Shown here one piece after another: positions 49,941-59,015 of a DNA stretch of 64,000 bases; position 1 is the first letter of the stretch, and the number at the start of each line of letters is the position of its first letter. The notes beneath the pieces are model-generated. The model worked only from the letters and a program-made list of their open reading frames with translations. It was not told where the DNA came from and did not search any database. The position numbers and the translations under genes were made by a program. The DNA is from Sphingomonadales bacterium (GTDB taxonomy: Bacteria; Pseudomonadota; Alphaproteobacteria; Sphingomonadales; Sphingomonadaceae). Location of the stretch: positions 24,654 through 88,653 of the forward strand of contig JAFKLT010000044.1 in the NCBI GenBank assembly GCA_017309275.1, given 5' to 3'.

Positions 49941-50627
49941 TCATCCAGGTTGGGGCTTGATTTCGAAACCGACGATGCTTTCATCACGGGACCATGCTTC
50001 ATCGAGTGCTTCCGCCCGTTCCTCGCTGTAGCCATCGACGATCGCATGGTATGCGCGCGTCGCTCCTTCGACACGATGGTCAACAGTTATGGTGCGCATT
50101 TCATTCTGAGCGAGAAACGCGCTGAATTGATTGCGCGTGACGGCAGCATCCCGGCGATAATTGGCCGTGATATGCGCGATGCGGCGTTGTGGTGCGTGTC
50201 TTTCAGTGAAGGAAACAGCAGCAAGAACGAACAGCGTTGCGATCGCGCCGAACATGGCGAGCTCGTAAAAGCCGACCCCGAAGAGCATACCCAGGGTCGA
50301 TGTCGTCCAGAGCGACGCGGCGGTCGTCAGGCCGCGCACATTGAAGCCTTCACGAAAAATCACGCCGCCGCAGAGAAAACCGATACCCGTAAGGATACCG
50401 TGCGCCATGCGGACGGGATCGATACGGATCACCTCCTTGGGTGTTTCGGTGAGCCAGGCCATCTGGTGAACCGCGGCGAGCATCAGCAGGCAGCAAGATA
50501 GAGCCACGAGAATATGGGTGCGAAGGCCGGCGGGGCTCGCCCGATATTCGCGCTCGGCTCCGATGATGGTGCCAGTCACGACCGCCCCGACGATCGGCCA
50601 CAAAAGCTGTGGATTGAAAAGCTCCAT
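49941..50627 (-). CDS. MgtC/SapB family membrane protein
   Basis: A 228-residue MgtC/SapB protein. Membrane helices carry the family signature GAVVTGTIIGAEREYRASPAGLRTHILVALSCCLLML and RMAHGILTGIGFLCGGVIFREGFNVRGLTTAASLWTTSTLGMLFG. The C-terminal soluble ACT-like domain follows (ITVDHRVEGATRAYHAIVDG). MgtC proteins help survival under low magnesium by modulating ATP synthase or transporters. Position between defence genes looks incidental. Confidence 0.9.
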   Translation of the reverse strand: MELFNPQLLWPIVGAVVTGTIIGAEREYRASPAGLRTHILVALSCCLLMLAAVHQMAWLTETPKEVIRIDPVRMAHGILTGIGFLCGGVIFREGFNVRGLTTAASLWTTSTLGMLFGVGFYELAMFGAIATLFVLAAVSFTERHAPQRRIAHITANYRRDAAVTRNQFSAFLAQNEMRTITVDHRVEGATRAYHAIVDGYSEERAEALDEAWSRDESIVGFEIKPQPG

Positions 50628-50756
50628 ATCCTCTCCTCTGCGGCGCCCTTTTTGAACGACGGAAGCTTGGAAAGGATGCGCATCTGCAATCCAGCGGCGG
50701 TGATCGCGGACGGCGACCAGAGCGATGGGTGGCGACCGCCCTTGCGATCCGGCAGA

Positions 50757-53429
50757 CTAAGCGACCCCGTAGATTGCGGCGCGCCGCTTAAAGGCTTCCG
50801 CCGATCCTTCGAGGATGTCGCAGGCATATTGCCGCGTGTCGGGATGATCGATCGAGCCGCTCGATACGATCCGGCCATTGTCATCCTGCGCCTTGAGCAC
50901 GATGATTTGTTCAGCATCTCCCAAGACCGCGATGTTCGCATTATGGGTTACGATGATCACCTGACGCCTCTCTTTTGCCCGGCGAAGGACGGGAACAAGC
51001 GTCTGATAGATGAACTCACTGTCGAGATGATCTTCGGGCTGATCAATGATCAGGGGGCGGTTTGATTCCGCTGAAAGCATGAGGGCAAGCAAGACCGACT
51101 GCTTCTGTCCGAGGCTGAGCCGGCTGAAATCCCGGATCATCGGCTGCGGCCTGCCTGCCATGGTCTTGGCAACGATCAGCTGAGGCTTGTCGCTAACCTC
51201 GACTGCCTGAAGTTTGTACATGACCTCTGGAGGAGATAGGTTGTCGATGATGGATTGTGCATCGGCGTCAGAAAAAACCGTTGATCCATCTTTTTCCTTC
51301 ACGCCCTTGATCGTCGCCTTGTCCTTCTTCAGCACGGCTTGCACCAACACGGGCAACGACAAGGTCTCGATCAGCAGTTCCGCCCTCGGAACGCGTGACG
51401 TCCGCCAGCTCATCGCTTCGCTGATGACGGAGCAACCTGACGGCGAATATGCGCTGTGAAGAAACTTCAGCGACACGCTGAGATCGGTGAGGACAGCTTT
51501 GAGCGTGGTGCTCGCCTTGACACCGTAGGCGCTTCGCTTTGTGGCAATCCGTTGTCTGATTTCCCAGCGCTTCTTCACGAGGTCAGCGCGTTCTTTACGC
51601 GCTTTGTCGAGCGCGGGCTCCCAGGTCTTCAGCTTCCTGAGGCGCTCGGTCAGCTTGGCCTCATCGGTGGACAGGCTATTGATGAAGACAATATCGAGGC
51701 GGACGCCACTCTGCTCGAGCGCTTCTCGCTTTTGATCGATTTGGGCCTTGGCTGTCGCTTCCTTGACCCGCCACGCGGCCAATTCACGCTCCATCACCGT
51801 GCCCAGTGCCTTGGCTGCGTCCTGAAGATCTGTTTCTGCGGCCACGACCTTCGACTTGAACGCCGACGCCTGGGTCGCGATCGCCTGATACTCGTCCCCG
51901 CCAATGGTGAGGTCGGCAGGGTCGACAGACGTCTCGATACTCTCGATACACTCCCGCAGTGCCTCGTTCGAGGTCAGACCGAGAAGCTCGTCGAGGTCGC
52001 GGCGAAGCGACGAGCGTACCTCCTTCTCCTTCTCGAGTTTGCGGATGAGGGCGATTACCTCCTTGCCCTTTTGCGCTTCGAGTGCCGCTAATTGGGACTT
52101 CTTATATTTGAGATCGCGGTCCACCCCAGGAATGAGGGCGACATATTCGGCAGCCTTTTTGAGCTCGGTTTCGGAATCGAGAAGCGCCTGCCGAACTTCC
52201 CTCTCCTCCTTGAGATCTGCCGAAACCCCGATGAACCGATCGAGAAAGCTCAGCAATCCGGCCGGATCGGCAGTGGCATTCTGGCTGATCGTCGCGGCCT
52301 CGCTCTGCGCATAGCACTCGACAGCGAAATGGGGCAGCAATGCCTCCGGGTCATCAGGGTCCTCGACGCTAGAATCGCGCCTGCGCTGCATCTTTATCGT
52401 CTGGCCCGACTGATCATTCACGACGAGATCGATGAGGTCCGGCCACACCTCGGAGTCTACCACATCGCCGGCGCCGGAGTGACCCGTCAGACAACGAATG
52501 GCTTCGAAAGTCGTCGATTTCCCTGTGCCGCGCCCTCCGATGATGCAGTTCAGGTTCGGACTGAAATGTACGCCTTGATCACTGAGGAAGCCGCCGTGCA
52601 TCGCCAAGGCCCGCACCATGGGTATCCGTGCCGGCACATCTTCTTCAATTCGCACACGAGCATCACTGTCTTGCAGCGCAAGCCGCAATGCGTCGAAGGT
52701 GACCTCCTGCATCTTGTATCGGGTGACCTTGCGGTCGCCAGCGGCATTCCGGCCTAAGGCATTGAGCGTGTGCGAGTCCGAATTGAGTAATCGCGCCAGA
52801 AATTGCGACTTTCCGAGGCCGAGGGCTTCTATCCGTTGGCGGCCCAAGGTCTTTCGATCACCATCCGGATCAAGGTCGGAATAGGAGATGTCGCTATCGG
52901 CTCGCTTCAGTTCGATTCCGAGCAGCGCCGCATGGCAAATTATGTCCTTCTTGTGGGGCGGATTTCCCGGAATCTCGGTCTCGAGGCCTTTCCCGCCGTC
53001 AACATGTGCGAGGATGGCAAAGCCTCCTCCTTGTTTCACAAGGTCAAGAATATCTACGACGCCATTGGAGCATCGCGAGTTTGCGGTGTTTCGATCCGCT
53101 AGCGAGAGCTTCGCGTGAAAGCGCGTGAGCGCGTCCAATGTGCCAAAATAACAAAGGATATGACCATGGGCCGTCGATAGTTCGACGGCGGGAACGACGA
53201 GCAGGCCGGTTCCTTCCGCAGCCTCGATGGCCGGCCCTACACCCGCGATCTCGTTGTGATCGGCGATTGCGATAATGTCCAAGCCTTCCGTCCGCGCGGT
53301 CGCAACAATTGCTTCCGGAGTGGCGGTCGCGTCGCTGACATCATGTGACCCTGCGATACTGTGAATATGAAGATCGCCGCGGAAGAACCGTGCGCCATTG
53401 TCCAGCGCGAGTGCCTGATTGATATCCAT
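50757..53429 (-). CDS. PHP phosphoesterase - SMC-like ATPase (TrlF-like)
   Basis: An 890-residue fusion. The N-terminal PHP domain has H21-x-H in GDLHIHSIAG, ADHNE near 58, VPAVELS, and AHVDGG near 143. The SMC/RecN-like ATPase has P-loop GGRGTGKST near 298, a coiled-coil middle (residues about 430-640), signature RLSLGQKQSVLLALM, Walker B PLIIDQPEDHLDSEFI and the switch His in VTHNANIAV. The architecture matches the TrlF family of AAA-like ATPases. ATG 53429 is preferred since it has GGGAGGG before it and a standard PHP start. Nuclease or phosphatase action on nucleic acid is likely, and defence use is inferred. Confidence 0.88.
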   Translation of the reverse strand: MDINQALALDNGARFFRGDLHIHSIAGSHDVSDATATPEAIVATARTEGLDIIAIADHNEIAGVGPAIEAAEGTGLLVVPAVELSTAHGHILCYFGTLDALTRFHAKLSLADRNTANSRCSNGVVDILDLVKQGGGFAILAHVDGGKGLETEIPGNPPHKKDIICHAALLGIELKRADSDISYSDLDPDGDRKTLGRQRIEALGLGKSQFLARLLNSDSHTLNALGRNAAGDRKVTRYKMQEVTFDALRLALQDSDARVRIEEDVPARIPMVRALAMHGGFLSDQGVHFSPNLNCIIGGRGTGKSTTFEAIRCLTGHSGAGDVVDSEVWPDLIDLVVNDQSGQTIKMQRRRDSSVEDPDDPEALLPHFAVECYAQSEAATISQNATADPAGLLSFLDRFIGVSADLKEEREVRQALLDSETELKKAAEYVALIPGVDRDLKYKKSQLAALEAQKGKEVIALIRKLEKEKEVRSSLRRDLDELLGLTSNEALRECIESIETSVDPADLTIGGDEYQAIATQASAFKSKVVAAETDLQDAAKALGTVMERELAAWRVKEATAKAQIDQKREALEQSGVRLDIVFINSLSTDEAKLTERLRKLKTWEPALDKARKERADLVKKRWEIRQRIATKRSAYGVKASTTLKAVLTDLSVSLKFLHSAYSPSGCSVISEAMSWRTSRVPRAELLIETLSLPVLVQAVLKKDKATIKGVKEKDGSTVFSDADAQSIIDNLSPPEVMYKLQAVEVSDKPQLIVAKTMAGRPQPMIRDFSRLSLGQKQSVLLALMLSAESNRPLIIDQPEDHLDSEFIYQTLVPVLRRAKERRQVIIVTHNANIAVLGDAEQIIVLKAQDDNGRIVSSGSIDHPDTRQYACDILEGSAEAFKRRAAIYGVA

Positions 53430-53697
53430 AATGCCCTCCCGATGCCCTTGGGGCTTTATCTCTTTATAGTTCAGCACGGACATGCCGCCAGCGCGGTTCA
53501 TAAAGATTGTGGCCTTGCCGCACCACTCTAGATGCAACGCTAATTGGTCCAGATCGGCTCGCTAGTTCGTCGAGTTGTTCGATGGCGCTGAGGGGCATTG
53601 CCAAGCACTCGCGGCGCTTTCTGGGGAAACCGGGGCTGCGAGCGGAACGAACGTGTCAAGGCGTCGTTGGTCTACTCGTCCCAGAGAGGAATTTGTC

Positions 53698-53826
53698 ATG
53701 GCAAGCGCACCGCCCGACCCGCACCCCGATTCTCTGCCGACCGGCCCCGAGCAAATTCCGGAGCAGGTTCCCCTTCCCGACGACGACGGCAGGGAAAGTG
53801 TGGAAGACGTACCTGAAGCGGAATGA
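53698..53826 (+). CDS. Small acidic, proline-rich protein
   Basis: A 42-residue ORF, MASAPPDPHPDSLPTGPEQ and onward, acidic and Pro-rich, with a GAGAGGAA ribosome site 7 bases before the ATG. It is predicted to be disordered and has no family I recognise. A strong terminator hairpin lies 60 bases downstream. The composition resembles other short sphingomonad proteins at 58.2 kb. Confidence 0.5.
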   Translation: MASAPPDPHPDSLPTGPEQIPEQVPLPDDDGRESVEDVPEAE

Positions 53827-53886
53827 TCGGTGGACTGCGCGGCGGCCTGCCTGCCGCGTCGCGCTGATCTATGGAGCAGAAACGGT

Positions 53887-53916
53887 AAGCCCCGCTACAT
53901 CTCTGCAGCGGGGCTT
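53887..53916. terminator. Strong symmetrical terminator hairpin
   Basis: AAGCCCCGCT and AGCGGGGCTT form a perfect 10-bp stem with a 10-nt loop. With A at one end and T at the other it can act on both strands, ending the small plus-strand gene and the minus-strand transcript from 54938. Confidence 0.75.
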
Positions 53917-54032
53917 CCCTAGATTGCATCCGAAGATGCGATCAAATTCTGCCATTCTTTCGTCTGGACAGGTAAGTGAAACGTGCCGGGGGCGTGATGG
54001 TTCCTTCGGTATCGGGGGGGGCCGGAATATTT

Positions 54033-54938
54033 CTAGCGTCGCAGCGTGACCGCGATCGGGCAGTGGTCCGAATAATGCTTCTCACCGGGCGCATAGAGCG
54101 TTTCGGTGAACGCGGTCCGGTCAGCTGCTGCCCGGCGGTCCAGAACGATATGGTCGATGAAACTGTCGTAGCGCGGATCGCAGGCCGGCTGCAGGCCTGC
54201 GTCGGCGGGCGTCAGATCGGCGTTGGCCGGATCGCCATCGTCGATCTCGGTCCAGATCGCGTCGCCGGGAAGCGCGAGCCGCCGGTTCCAGTCGCCCAGC
54301 ACCGCGAAACGCTCGGGCCCGGCGGCAGCCGCATCGATCCAGGCTTCGAGCGCCGGAATCTGATCCTGGAATATGGGGCAGGCCTTCGCTTCGCTCCCGG
54401 AAAAGCAGCCTGACTTCAAGTGGACGCCGAGAAGGCGGATCGGTGTGCGGCCCTCGGGGCGGAGCGTGATGTCGACGCCCGAGCGAAGCTGCTCGTTGCC
54501 GCGCATGAGCGACGTCACATCGGCATGGCGATCGAATGCCATGTCCTTGCGGATCGCGAAACCGACCGCCTGGCGGATCACCGTCTGCGCGGGGAATTTG
54601 CCGCCGCAGGTCCCGCCCGGCGAACCCTTCCGCGTCTCCATGACCACGATATATTTGGCGGGATCGAAGATCCGCGCCGCCGCCGCCTCATTCTCGGCCT
54701 CCTGAAAAGCAATCACATCGACGTCGAGGCCGTCGGCGATGCGGCGCATTGCCGCATAGTCGCTATCGTCCCGTGGATTGCAGCCCATGCCATTATGTTG
54801 AGCCAGAAATTCGAGGTTCCAGCTTGCAAGCTTGAGCGGCCTCGACGGGGCGGGCTGGTTTCCGGGTGCGGATGTTGCGGGCGAGCAGGCGGCCGCCAGA
54901 AGCAGAAGCGCCGCAGCGATAAGACGGTGGGGAAGCAT
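54033..54938 (-). CDS. Endonuclease/exonuclease/phosphatase family lipoprotein
   Basis: A 301-residue exported EEP-domain protein with lipobox AAAC near residue 18. Catalytic landmarks are N in LASWNLEFL, E in VIAFQEAENEA, D-x-N in VLGDWNRRL, and the terminal YSDHCPIAVTL. Such proteins hydrolyse phosphodiesters outside the cytoplasm; the substrate may be DNA, a lipid or another ester. It is monocistronic, facing the terminator at 53887. Confidence 0.88.
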   Translation of the reverse strand: MLPHRLIAAALLLLAAACSPATSAPGNQPAPSRPLKLASWNLEFLAQHNGMGCNPRDDSDYAAMRRIADGLDVDVIAFQEAENEAAAARIFDPAKYIVVMETRKGSPGGTCGGKFPAQTVIRQAVGFAIRKDMAFDRHADVTSLMRGNEQLRSGVDITLRPEGRTPIRLLGVHLKSGCFSGSEAKACPIFQDQIPALEAWIDAAAAGPERFAVLGDWNRRLALPGDAIWTEIDDGDPANADLTPADAGLQPACDPRYDSFIDHIVLDRRAAADRTAFTETLYAPGEKHYSDHCPIAVTLRR

Positions 54939-55079
54939 GGGCTGCTAGTGCCGCACGCCGCCGCCGAGTTCAACTCGCCCGTTCGCAGCTCATGCTGCGG
55001 TGCAGATGGTGCGAGCGCACCCGCGGCGCTATAGCGCCCGCCCGGCCGGCATCCTTCCGGCCGCTTGAGGAGAAAATTC

Positions 55080-55355
55080 ATGAACCACGCCGAACTGTCC
55101 GACAGCGTCGCTGCCGCGCTCGGAGTAAGCAAGGCCGATGCAAAGAAGGCCGTCGATGCCGTCTTCGCCGCGATCACGGATGCGGCAGCGAAGGGCGAAG
55201 AGGTATCTGTCAGCGGATTTGGCAAGTTCAAGGTATCGACGTCGGCTGCGCGCGAAGGCCGCAATCCGGCGACCGGCGAGCCCATGCAGATCGCGGCGAA
55301 GAAGAAGCTCGGCTTCGGCGCCGCCAAGGCGGTCAAGGATCGCCTGAACGGCTGA
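55080..55355 (+). CDS. hup: HU family DNA-binding protein
   Basis: A 91-residue histone-like protein starting MNHAELSDSVAAALGVSKADAKKAVDAVFAAI. The DNA-intercalating arm RNPATGEPMQI is present, and the saddle motif is GEEVSVSGFGKFKV. The start at 55080 follows a TGAGGAGAAA ribosome site and excludes five upstream in-frame residues. It compacts DNA and may help recombination. A perfect hairpin terminator follows 8 bases after the stop. Confidence 0.95.
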   Translation: MNHAELSDSVAAALGVSKADAKKAVDAVFAAITDAAAKGEEVSVSGFGKFKVSTSAAREGRNPATGEPMQIAAKKKLGFGAAKAVKDRLNG

Positions 55356-55363
55356 GCCGGTAC

Positions 55364-55387
55364 GTCCCGCCGGTAATCCGGCGGGAC
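55364..55387 (+). terminator. Terminator hairpin after hup
   Basis: GTCCCGCCGG-TAAT-CCGGCGGGAC is a perfect 10-bp stem with a 4-nt loop, starting 9 bases after the HU stop codon. It is GC-rich without a T-run. Confidence 0.75.
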
Positions 55388-55746
55388 GGCCGCGCGGCCG
55401 CATGTCGAGCGCGGCATCTGATGAGCGCGCTCTGGCCTCGCAGGCTCGGTCAGGGGTCGCGCATTTGTTCTCGCCGCGCGAGCGCACTCGGCTCGCCTTC
55501 CTTGCGCGGCGGCGGCTAGCGCCTGCTGCGGGTACACGGCGCTTCGCGCCGTGCAGGCCATCGCGGGGCGATGGCCGACCCGCTGCACGCGCATCGCACG
55601 CCGCCCCGCTGCGGGCTCGCCAAGAGCGCGATTGATTGGCCCTCCGGGCAGCGCGCCGCTTTGCGGCGCGGCGGTCTCTCGGAACGGGGGACGGGGCAAC
55701 ATCGGGGCCGTTCGGGCATTGTTGGGATAGCAAAGGAGCATCCAGC
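55388..55746. other. Hairpin-rich noncoding region
   Basis: No convincing gene lies in these 359 bases. They contain two perfect 8-bp hairpins with 3-nt loops, CACGGCGC-ttc-GCGCCGTG at 55535-55553 and CGCGCCGC-ttt-GCGGCGCG at 55652-55670, and several weaker ones. The DJ-1 gene has an AAAGGAG site at its right edge. Confidence 0.55.
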
Positions 55747-56304
55747 ATGGCCGACACCCCCTTATCCGACCGCCGCATTCTCATCATGGCAACCGATGGC
55801 TTCGAGCAATCCGAGCTCGAAGTGCCGCTGAAGCGCCTCACGGCCGCGGGGGCCGAGGTCGATGTCGCCTCGATCGGCACCGAGGACATCACCGGATGGG
55901 ACGAGGACGACTGGGGCGTTGATGTCGCGGTCGATCTGAAGATATCGGAGGCGCTCGTCGACAATTATGACGCGCTCGTTCTGCCCGGCGGTCAGATCAA
56001 TCCGGACCTGCTGCGCGTCGATCCGGACGCAATCGCGCTCATCAAGGGTTTTGCGGCTGCGGGCAAACCCGTCGCGGCCATCTGCCATGCGCCATGGCTG
56101 CTCGTTGAGGCCGGGCTGGCCAGCGGTCGAAACATGACAAGTTACAAGTCGATCCGCACCGATGTCGCGAACGCCGGCGCAAAGGTGGTGGACGAAGCGG
56201 TCGTGGTCGACGGCAACATTGTCACGAGCCGCTGTCCCGACGATCTTCCGGCCTTTTGCGACGCGATCATCGACGCGGTAGCCGAGGTCGGTGCGCCCGC
56301 ATAG
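55747..56304 (+). CDS. DJ-1/PfpI family protein
   Basis: A 185-residue type-1 glutamine amidotransferase-like protein. The nucleophile elbow is AICHAPWLLVEAG, the acidic residue is in TDGFEQSELEVP, and the strand LVLPGGQINPD precedes it. It belongs to the PfpI/YhbO stress group (glyoxalase, deglycase or protease-like activities have been proposed). The start MADTPLSDRRILIMA at 55747 is preferred because the upstream frame covers hairpin-rich noncoding sequence. Confidence 0.9.
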   Translation: MADTPLSDRRILIMATDGFEQSELEVPLKRLTAAGAEVDVASIGTEDITGWDEDDWGVDVAVDLKISEALVDNYDALVLPGGQINPDLLRVDPDAIALIKGFAAAGKPVAAICHAPWLLVEAGLASGRNMTSYKSIRTDVANAGAKVVDEAVVVDGNIVTSRCPDDLPAFCDAIIDAVAEVGAPA

Positions 56305-56366
56305 TCTCGGGGTTGCGCATTGAGTGACGGCGCCGGTTGCGATGCCGTCGGTGGCTCCGAACGTTC

Positions 56367-56696
56367 TCAGCCTTGCTCGAGCGGCCACACTTCGATCACG
56401 CCATGGGCAACGGCGCACGGCGATTTCGAGACTAGCTCGATCGCTTCGTCGAGATCAGCGGCGTCGATCAATGCAAAGCCCGCGAGGGGGAGGTTGGAAG
56501 ACAGAAACGGCCCCTCCTTCGTATCCGTGCCGCGGGCATCATGGTTGCGGATCTGTACGGGGCGCCCTGCTATGCCCATGATAGCGCCGCGCGCCTTGAG
56601 CGCTTCGTCATGGGCGTGCGCCGCATCGCGCACGTCGGATGGCGTGCGATTATAGCCCGCCTCGTCGCCGTAACCGATAGTGATGAATTTGGGCAT
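56367..56696 (-). CDS. YciI-related (DGPF) family protein
   Basis: A 109-residue protein with the dimeric ferredoxin-like YCII fold. Its segments are KFITIGYGDEAGYNRT, DTKEGPFLSSNLPLAGFALIDAADLDEAIELVSKSP and the closing GVIEVWPLEQ. Members are often found with sigma factors, but none is nearby. The function is unknown. Confidence 0.85.
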   Translation of the reverse strand: MPKFITIGYGDEAGYNRTPSDVRDAAHAHDEALKARGAIMGIAGRPVQIRNHDARGTDTKEGPFLSSNLPLAGFALIDAADLDEAIELVSKSPCAVAHGVIEVWPLEQG

Positions 56697-56727
56697 CGTA
56701 TTGCCTTTCTTCTCTCTGCGCCGGTGA

Positions 56728-57561
56728 TCAAGCCTTGCGTCCTTTCGGGAGGGCGCGGGCGAAACGGTAGCTCGTCTCTTCGAACTCGAGGCGCCGGAAG
56801 AAGCCGTGCGCGCTGCGGATCTCGATGTCGCTCATCACCTCGATGGTCTCGCAGCCTGCTTTGGCGAGCAGCATGGCGGCTTCCTCGACGAGGCTGCGGC
56901 CTATGCCCTCGCGCCGGTGGCGCTCGGCGACGAAGAGGGTCGTGATCCGGCCGGACAGCGGGCGATGCAATGCGGGCACCGGGACGTAGGCCAGGCAACC
57001 GAGGACTGCCTTTTGCTCCCCGACAAGCACGCCGCCGCCCGCCTTGCGGCAGGCGGCGATCCGGGCGGCAGCTTCGCCGCGCGCCTTTCCGCGAAGGCCC
57101 AGCAGTGCGGCAATGGACGGGGCGTCCTTCTCGACTGCCGGCCGGATTCCGAGCGGCGGCGGCTCGGGCGCGCGCTTTGCTACCCGCTCCGTTCGTGACC
57201 ATGTTGGCTTCGGCTTGCTTTCCGGCGGTGTCGGCGCCGGGCGAGCGCTGCGGCGGGGCAGCGCCGCCGCCGCTTCCGGAGCGGGTGTCGCGGCGCGCGG
57301 TTTCGCCTTGATCGGTGCGGCGGGAGCGGTTGCCGATTGCTTCCATGTGTCGAGTTCGCCGCGCCGGAGAAAGGCTTCCACGTCCTCGGCGCTTGCGGTC
57401 AGTCCGTCGGTTCCGATGCCGATCACGGGCTTGCCCTTGGGGTCGGTGAGACCGAATCTCCCATAGTCGCCCGTTCCCGGCGTGCGCTTGCGCGAGGCGA
57501 CCAGTCGAAAGCCGCGGTGGACGGCGGCCTCGCGCAGCGCAGTGACGGTCGGATCGGGCAT
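56728..57561 (-). CDS. GNAT acetyltransferase with N-terminal extension
   Basis: A 277-residue protein. The first 70 residues form a small domain (LREAAVHRGFRLVASRKRTPGTGDYGRFGLTD, SAEDVEAFLRRGELDTWK). A Pro/Ala/Lys-rich linker (about residues 75-135) leads to a C-terminal GNAT domain (LGIRPAVEKDAPSIAALL, LFVAERHRREGIGRSLVEEA with the acetyl-CoA loop, GFFRRLEFEETSYRFAR). The substrate is unknown. The N-terminal module resembles a short DNA- or protein-binding unit, but I cannot name it. Confidence 0.82.
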   Translation of the reverse strand: MPDPTVTALREAAVHRGFRLVASRKRTPGTGDYGRFGLTDPKGKPVIGIGTDGLTASAEDVEAFLRRGELDTWKQSATAPAAPIKAKPRAATPAPEAAAALPRRSARPAPTPPESKPKPTWSRTERVAKRAPEPPPLGIRPAVEKDAPSIAALLGLRGKARGEAAARIAACRKAGGGVLVGEQKAVLGCLAYVPVPALHRPLSGRITTLFVAERHRREGIGRSLVEEAAMLLAKAGCETIEVMSDIEIRSAHGFFRRLEFEETSYRFARALPKGRKA

Positions 57562-57698
57562 GAGGAGAAGACTCCAGCCCGCGCCTTTTCGTTCCGGCTG
57601 CCGCGCGGATATGCGGTTCGTCGCAAAATGGGAGGCCGAGGGATAGATCGGGCGCGCGGTGCGTAACCTTGGTGAGGGGACGTGAAAGGAACACTCCC

Positions 57699-58067
57699 GT
57701 GCAAACCGATATTGCCACCGACGAAACCCAGCATCTCATCGCCTCGAACAAGGTCGAGGGCACCGCCGTCTATAGCCGCGAGGGCGAGAAGCTCGGGTCG
57801 ATATACAACTTCATGGTCGATAAGCAGTCCGGAAAGGTCGAATATGCCGTGCTCCAGTTCGGCGGCTTTCTCGGCCTCGGCAGCGACTATTATCCGCTCC
57901 CTTGGGATGTCCTGACCTATGACGTGGCCCAGGGCGGCTATGCGGTCGGCCTCGACAAGGCGGTTCTCGAAAAGGCCCCGCGCTACGCGACGAGCGAAGA
58001 GCCGGCGTTCGACCGCGACTATGGCCGACAGGTCTATGGCTATTACGGGATCAACTATCCCTTCTGA
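57699..58067 (+). CDS. PRC-barrel domain protein
   Basis: A 122-residue protein with a PRC-barrel (NKVEGTAVYSREGEKLGSIYNFMVDKQSGKVEYAVLQFGGFLGLGSDYYPLPWDVLTYD) and a short C-terminal tail. The GTG at 57699 is chosen because AAAGGAAC lies before it. PRC-barrels occur in photosynthetic reaction centres, RimM and stress-related bacterial proteins. The exact role is unknown. It starts a run of small rightward genes. Confidence 0.85.
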   Translation: MQTDIATDETQHLIASNKVEGTAVYSREGEKLGSIYNFMVDKQSGKVEYAVLQFGGFLGLGSDYYPLPWDVLTYDVAQGGYAVGLDKAVLEKAPRYATSEEPAFDRDYGRQVYGYYGINYPF

Positions 58068-58155
58068 ACATGAGGTGCGCGGCGGTGGGCGTGATGCGTC
58101 CGCCGCCTTGCCCCGGCGCTGCGTCCTGCGGCCGATACGGAGATAGGAGACGATA

Positions 58156-58473
58156 ATGAGCGATATCCACACCCGCGACGACGGCACCCAGACCGGACCC
58201 GGCGAGCAGATTCGTCCGAAAGGCGATCAGGAAAGTGGCGATCGAACGGTCCGTGATGTCCCTACCGAGAAAACGAAGAACCCCAATATCTCCACCGAGA
58301 ACCAGCCCGAGGGCGCGGCGCGTCGGCCGAGCGACACGCTCGACCGCGAACCGAAGCGCGATCCCGAAAGCGGCGGCAGCATCCCGGAGGACTATAATCC
58401 GGAAAGCGGCACGCGGGTTGGCGAGGAAGACGATACCCGCGCCGGCCGGGCGGGTGAAGGACAACCACGATAG
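58156..58473 (+). CDS. Hydrophilic, probably disordered small protein
   Basis: A 105-residue protein rich in Asp, Glu, Arg, Gly and Pro (MSDIHTRDDGTQTGPGEQ, REPKRDPESGGSIPEDYNPESGTRVGEE). It has no hydrophobic core and no known family. A GGAGA site precedes the ATG. It may be a stress-induced hydrophilin, which is a guess from composition. Confidence 0.6.
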   Translation: MSDIHTRDDGTQTGPGEQIRPKGDQESGDRTVRDVPTEKTKNPNISTENQPEGAARRPSDTLDREPKRDPESGGSIPEDYNPESGTRVGEEDDTRAGRAGEGQPR

Positions 58474-58482
58474 GACAGGATG

Positions 58483-58737
58483 ATGAGCGACGATCCCGAT
58501 ATCTGGAACCAGCGCGGTACGCTGACGCTTGGACATGACGAAAGCGGGGGCGCCGAGGTTCCGCCTCTTCCGGACGAGATCGCCGAGCCGCGCCCGCTTC
58601 GCGACATCCTTGGCCGGTTCGTCGAGGCGGCGCCTGCGGAGCGCGAGCATTTCACGCTTGTCCTTGAGAACGGCCAAGCCTTTTCAGCGGACGATATCTT
58701 CGAGCTGGTTGCCCGGCCGGATTCTCCGTTCCGATGA
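58483..58737 (+). CDS. Small uncharacterised protein
   Basis: An 84-residue acidic protein beginning MSDDPDIWNQRGTLTLGHDE, with a more ordered C-terminal half (LRDILGRFVEAAPAEREHFTLVLENGQAFSADDIFELVARPD). AGGACAG lies just before the second of two adjacent ATGs. It is 9 bases after the hydrophilic protein gene, so likely co-transcribed. The family is not recognised. Confidence 0.6.
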   Translation: MSDDPDIWNQRGTLTLGHDESGGAEVPPLPDEIAEPRPLRDILGRFVEAAPAEREHFTLVLENGQAFSADDIFELVARPDSPFR

Positions 58738-59015
58738 TCTGTCTTATCATAGGTTATAACCGACCGGCGCCGCGCTTGTTTGCTCGAAATTTATAACCGG
58801 GCGATTACAGCGCAGTAAGGAGAATTTCGGCAATTTATTGAGATTTCTTACTTTTTTGGTTCGCGACGTGCTACGCTGCCATCATTGGCTGCGGTTCCAC
58901 CCTAGATCGGCTTCTCTTGGTTCCGGCATTACCCGCAGTCCCGTTGTTACGGTCGGCCGATCGATTGAATGTCGTGAGCCTGGTAGCGCATGCTCCCGTC
59001 ACATAGGAGCACATC

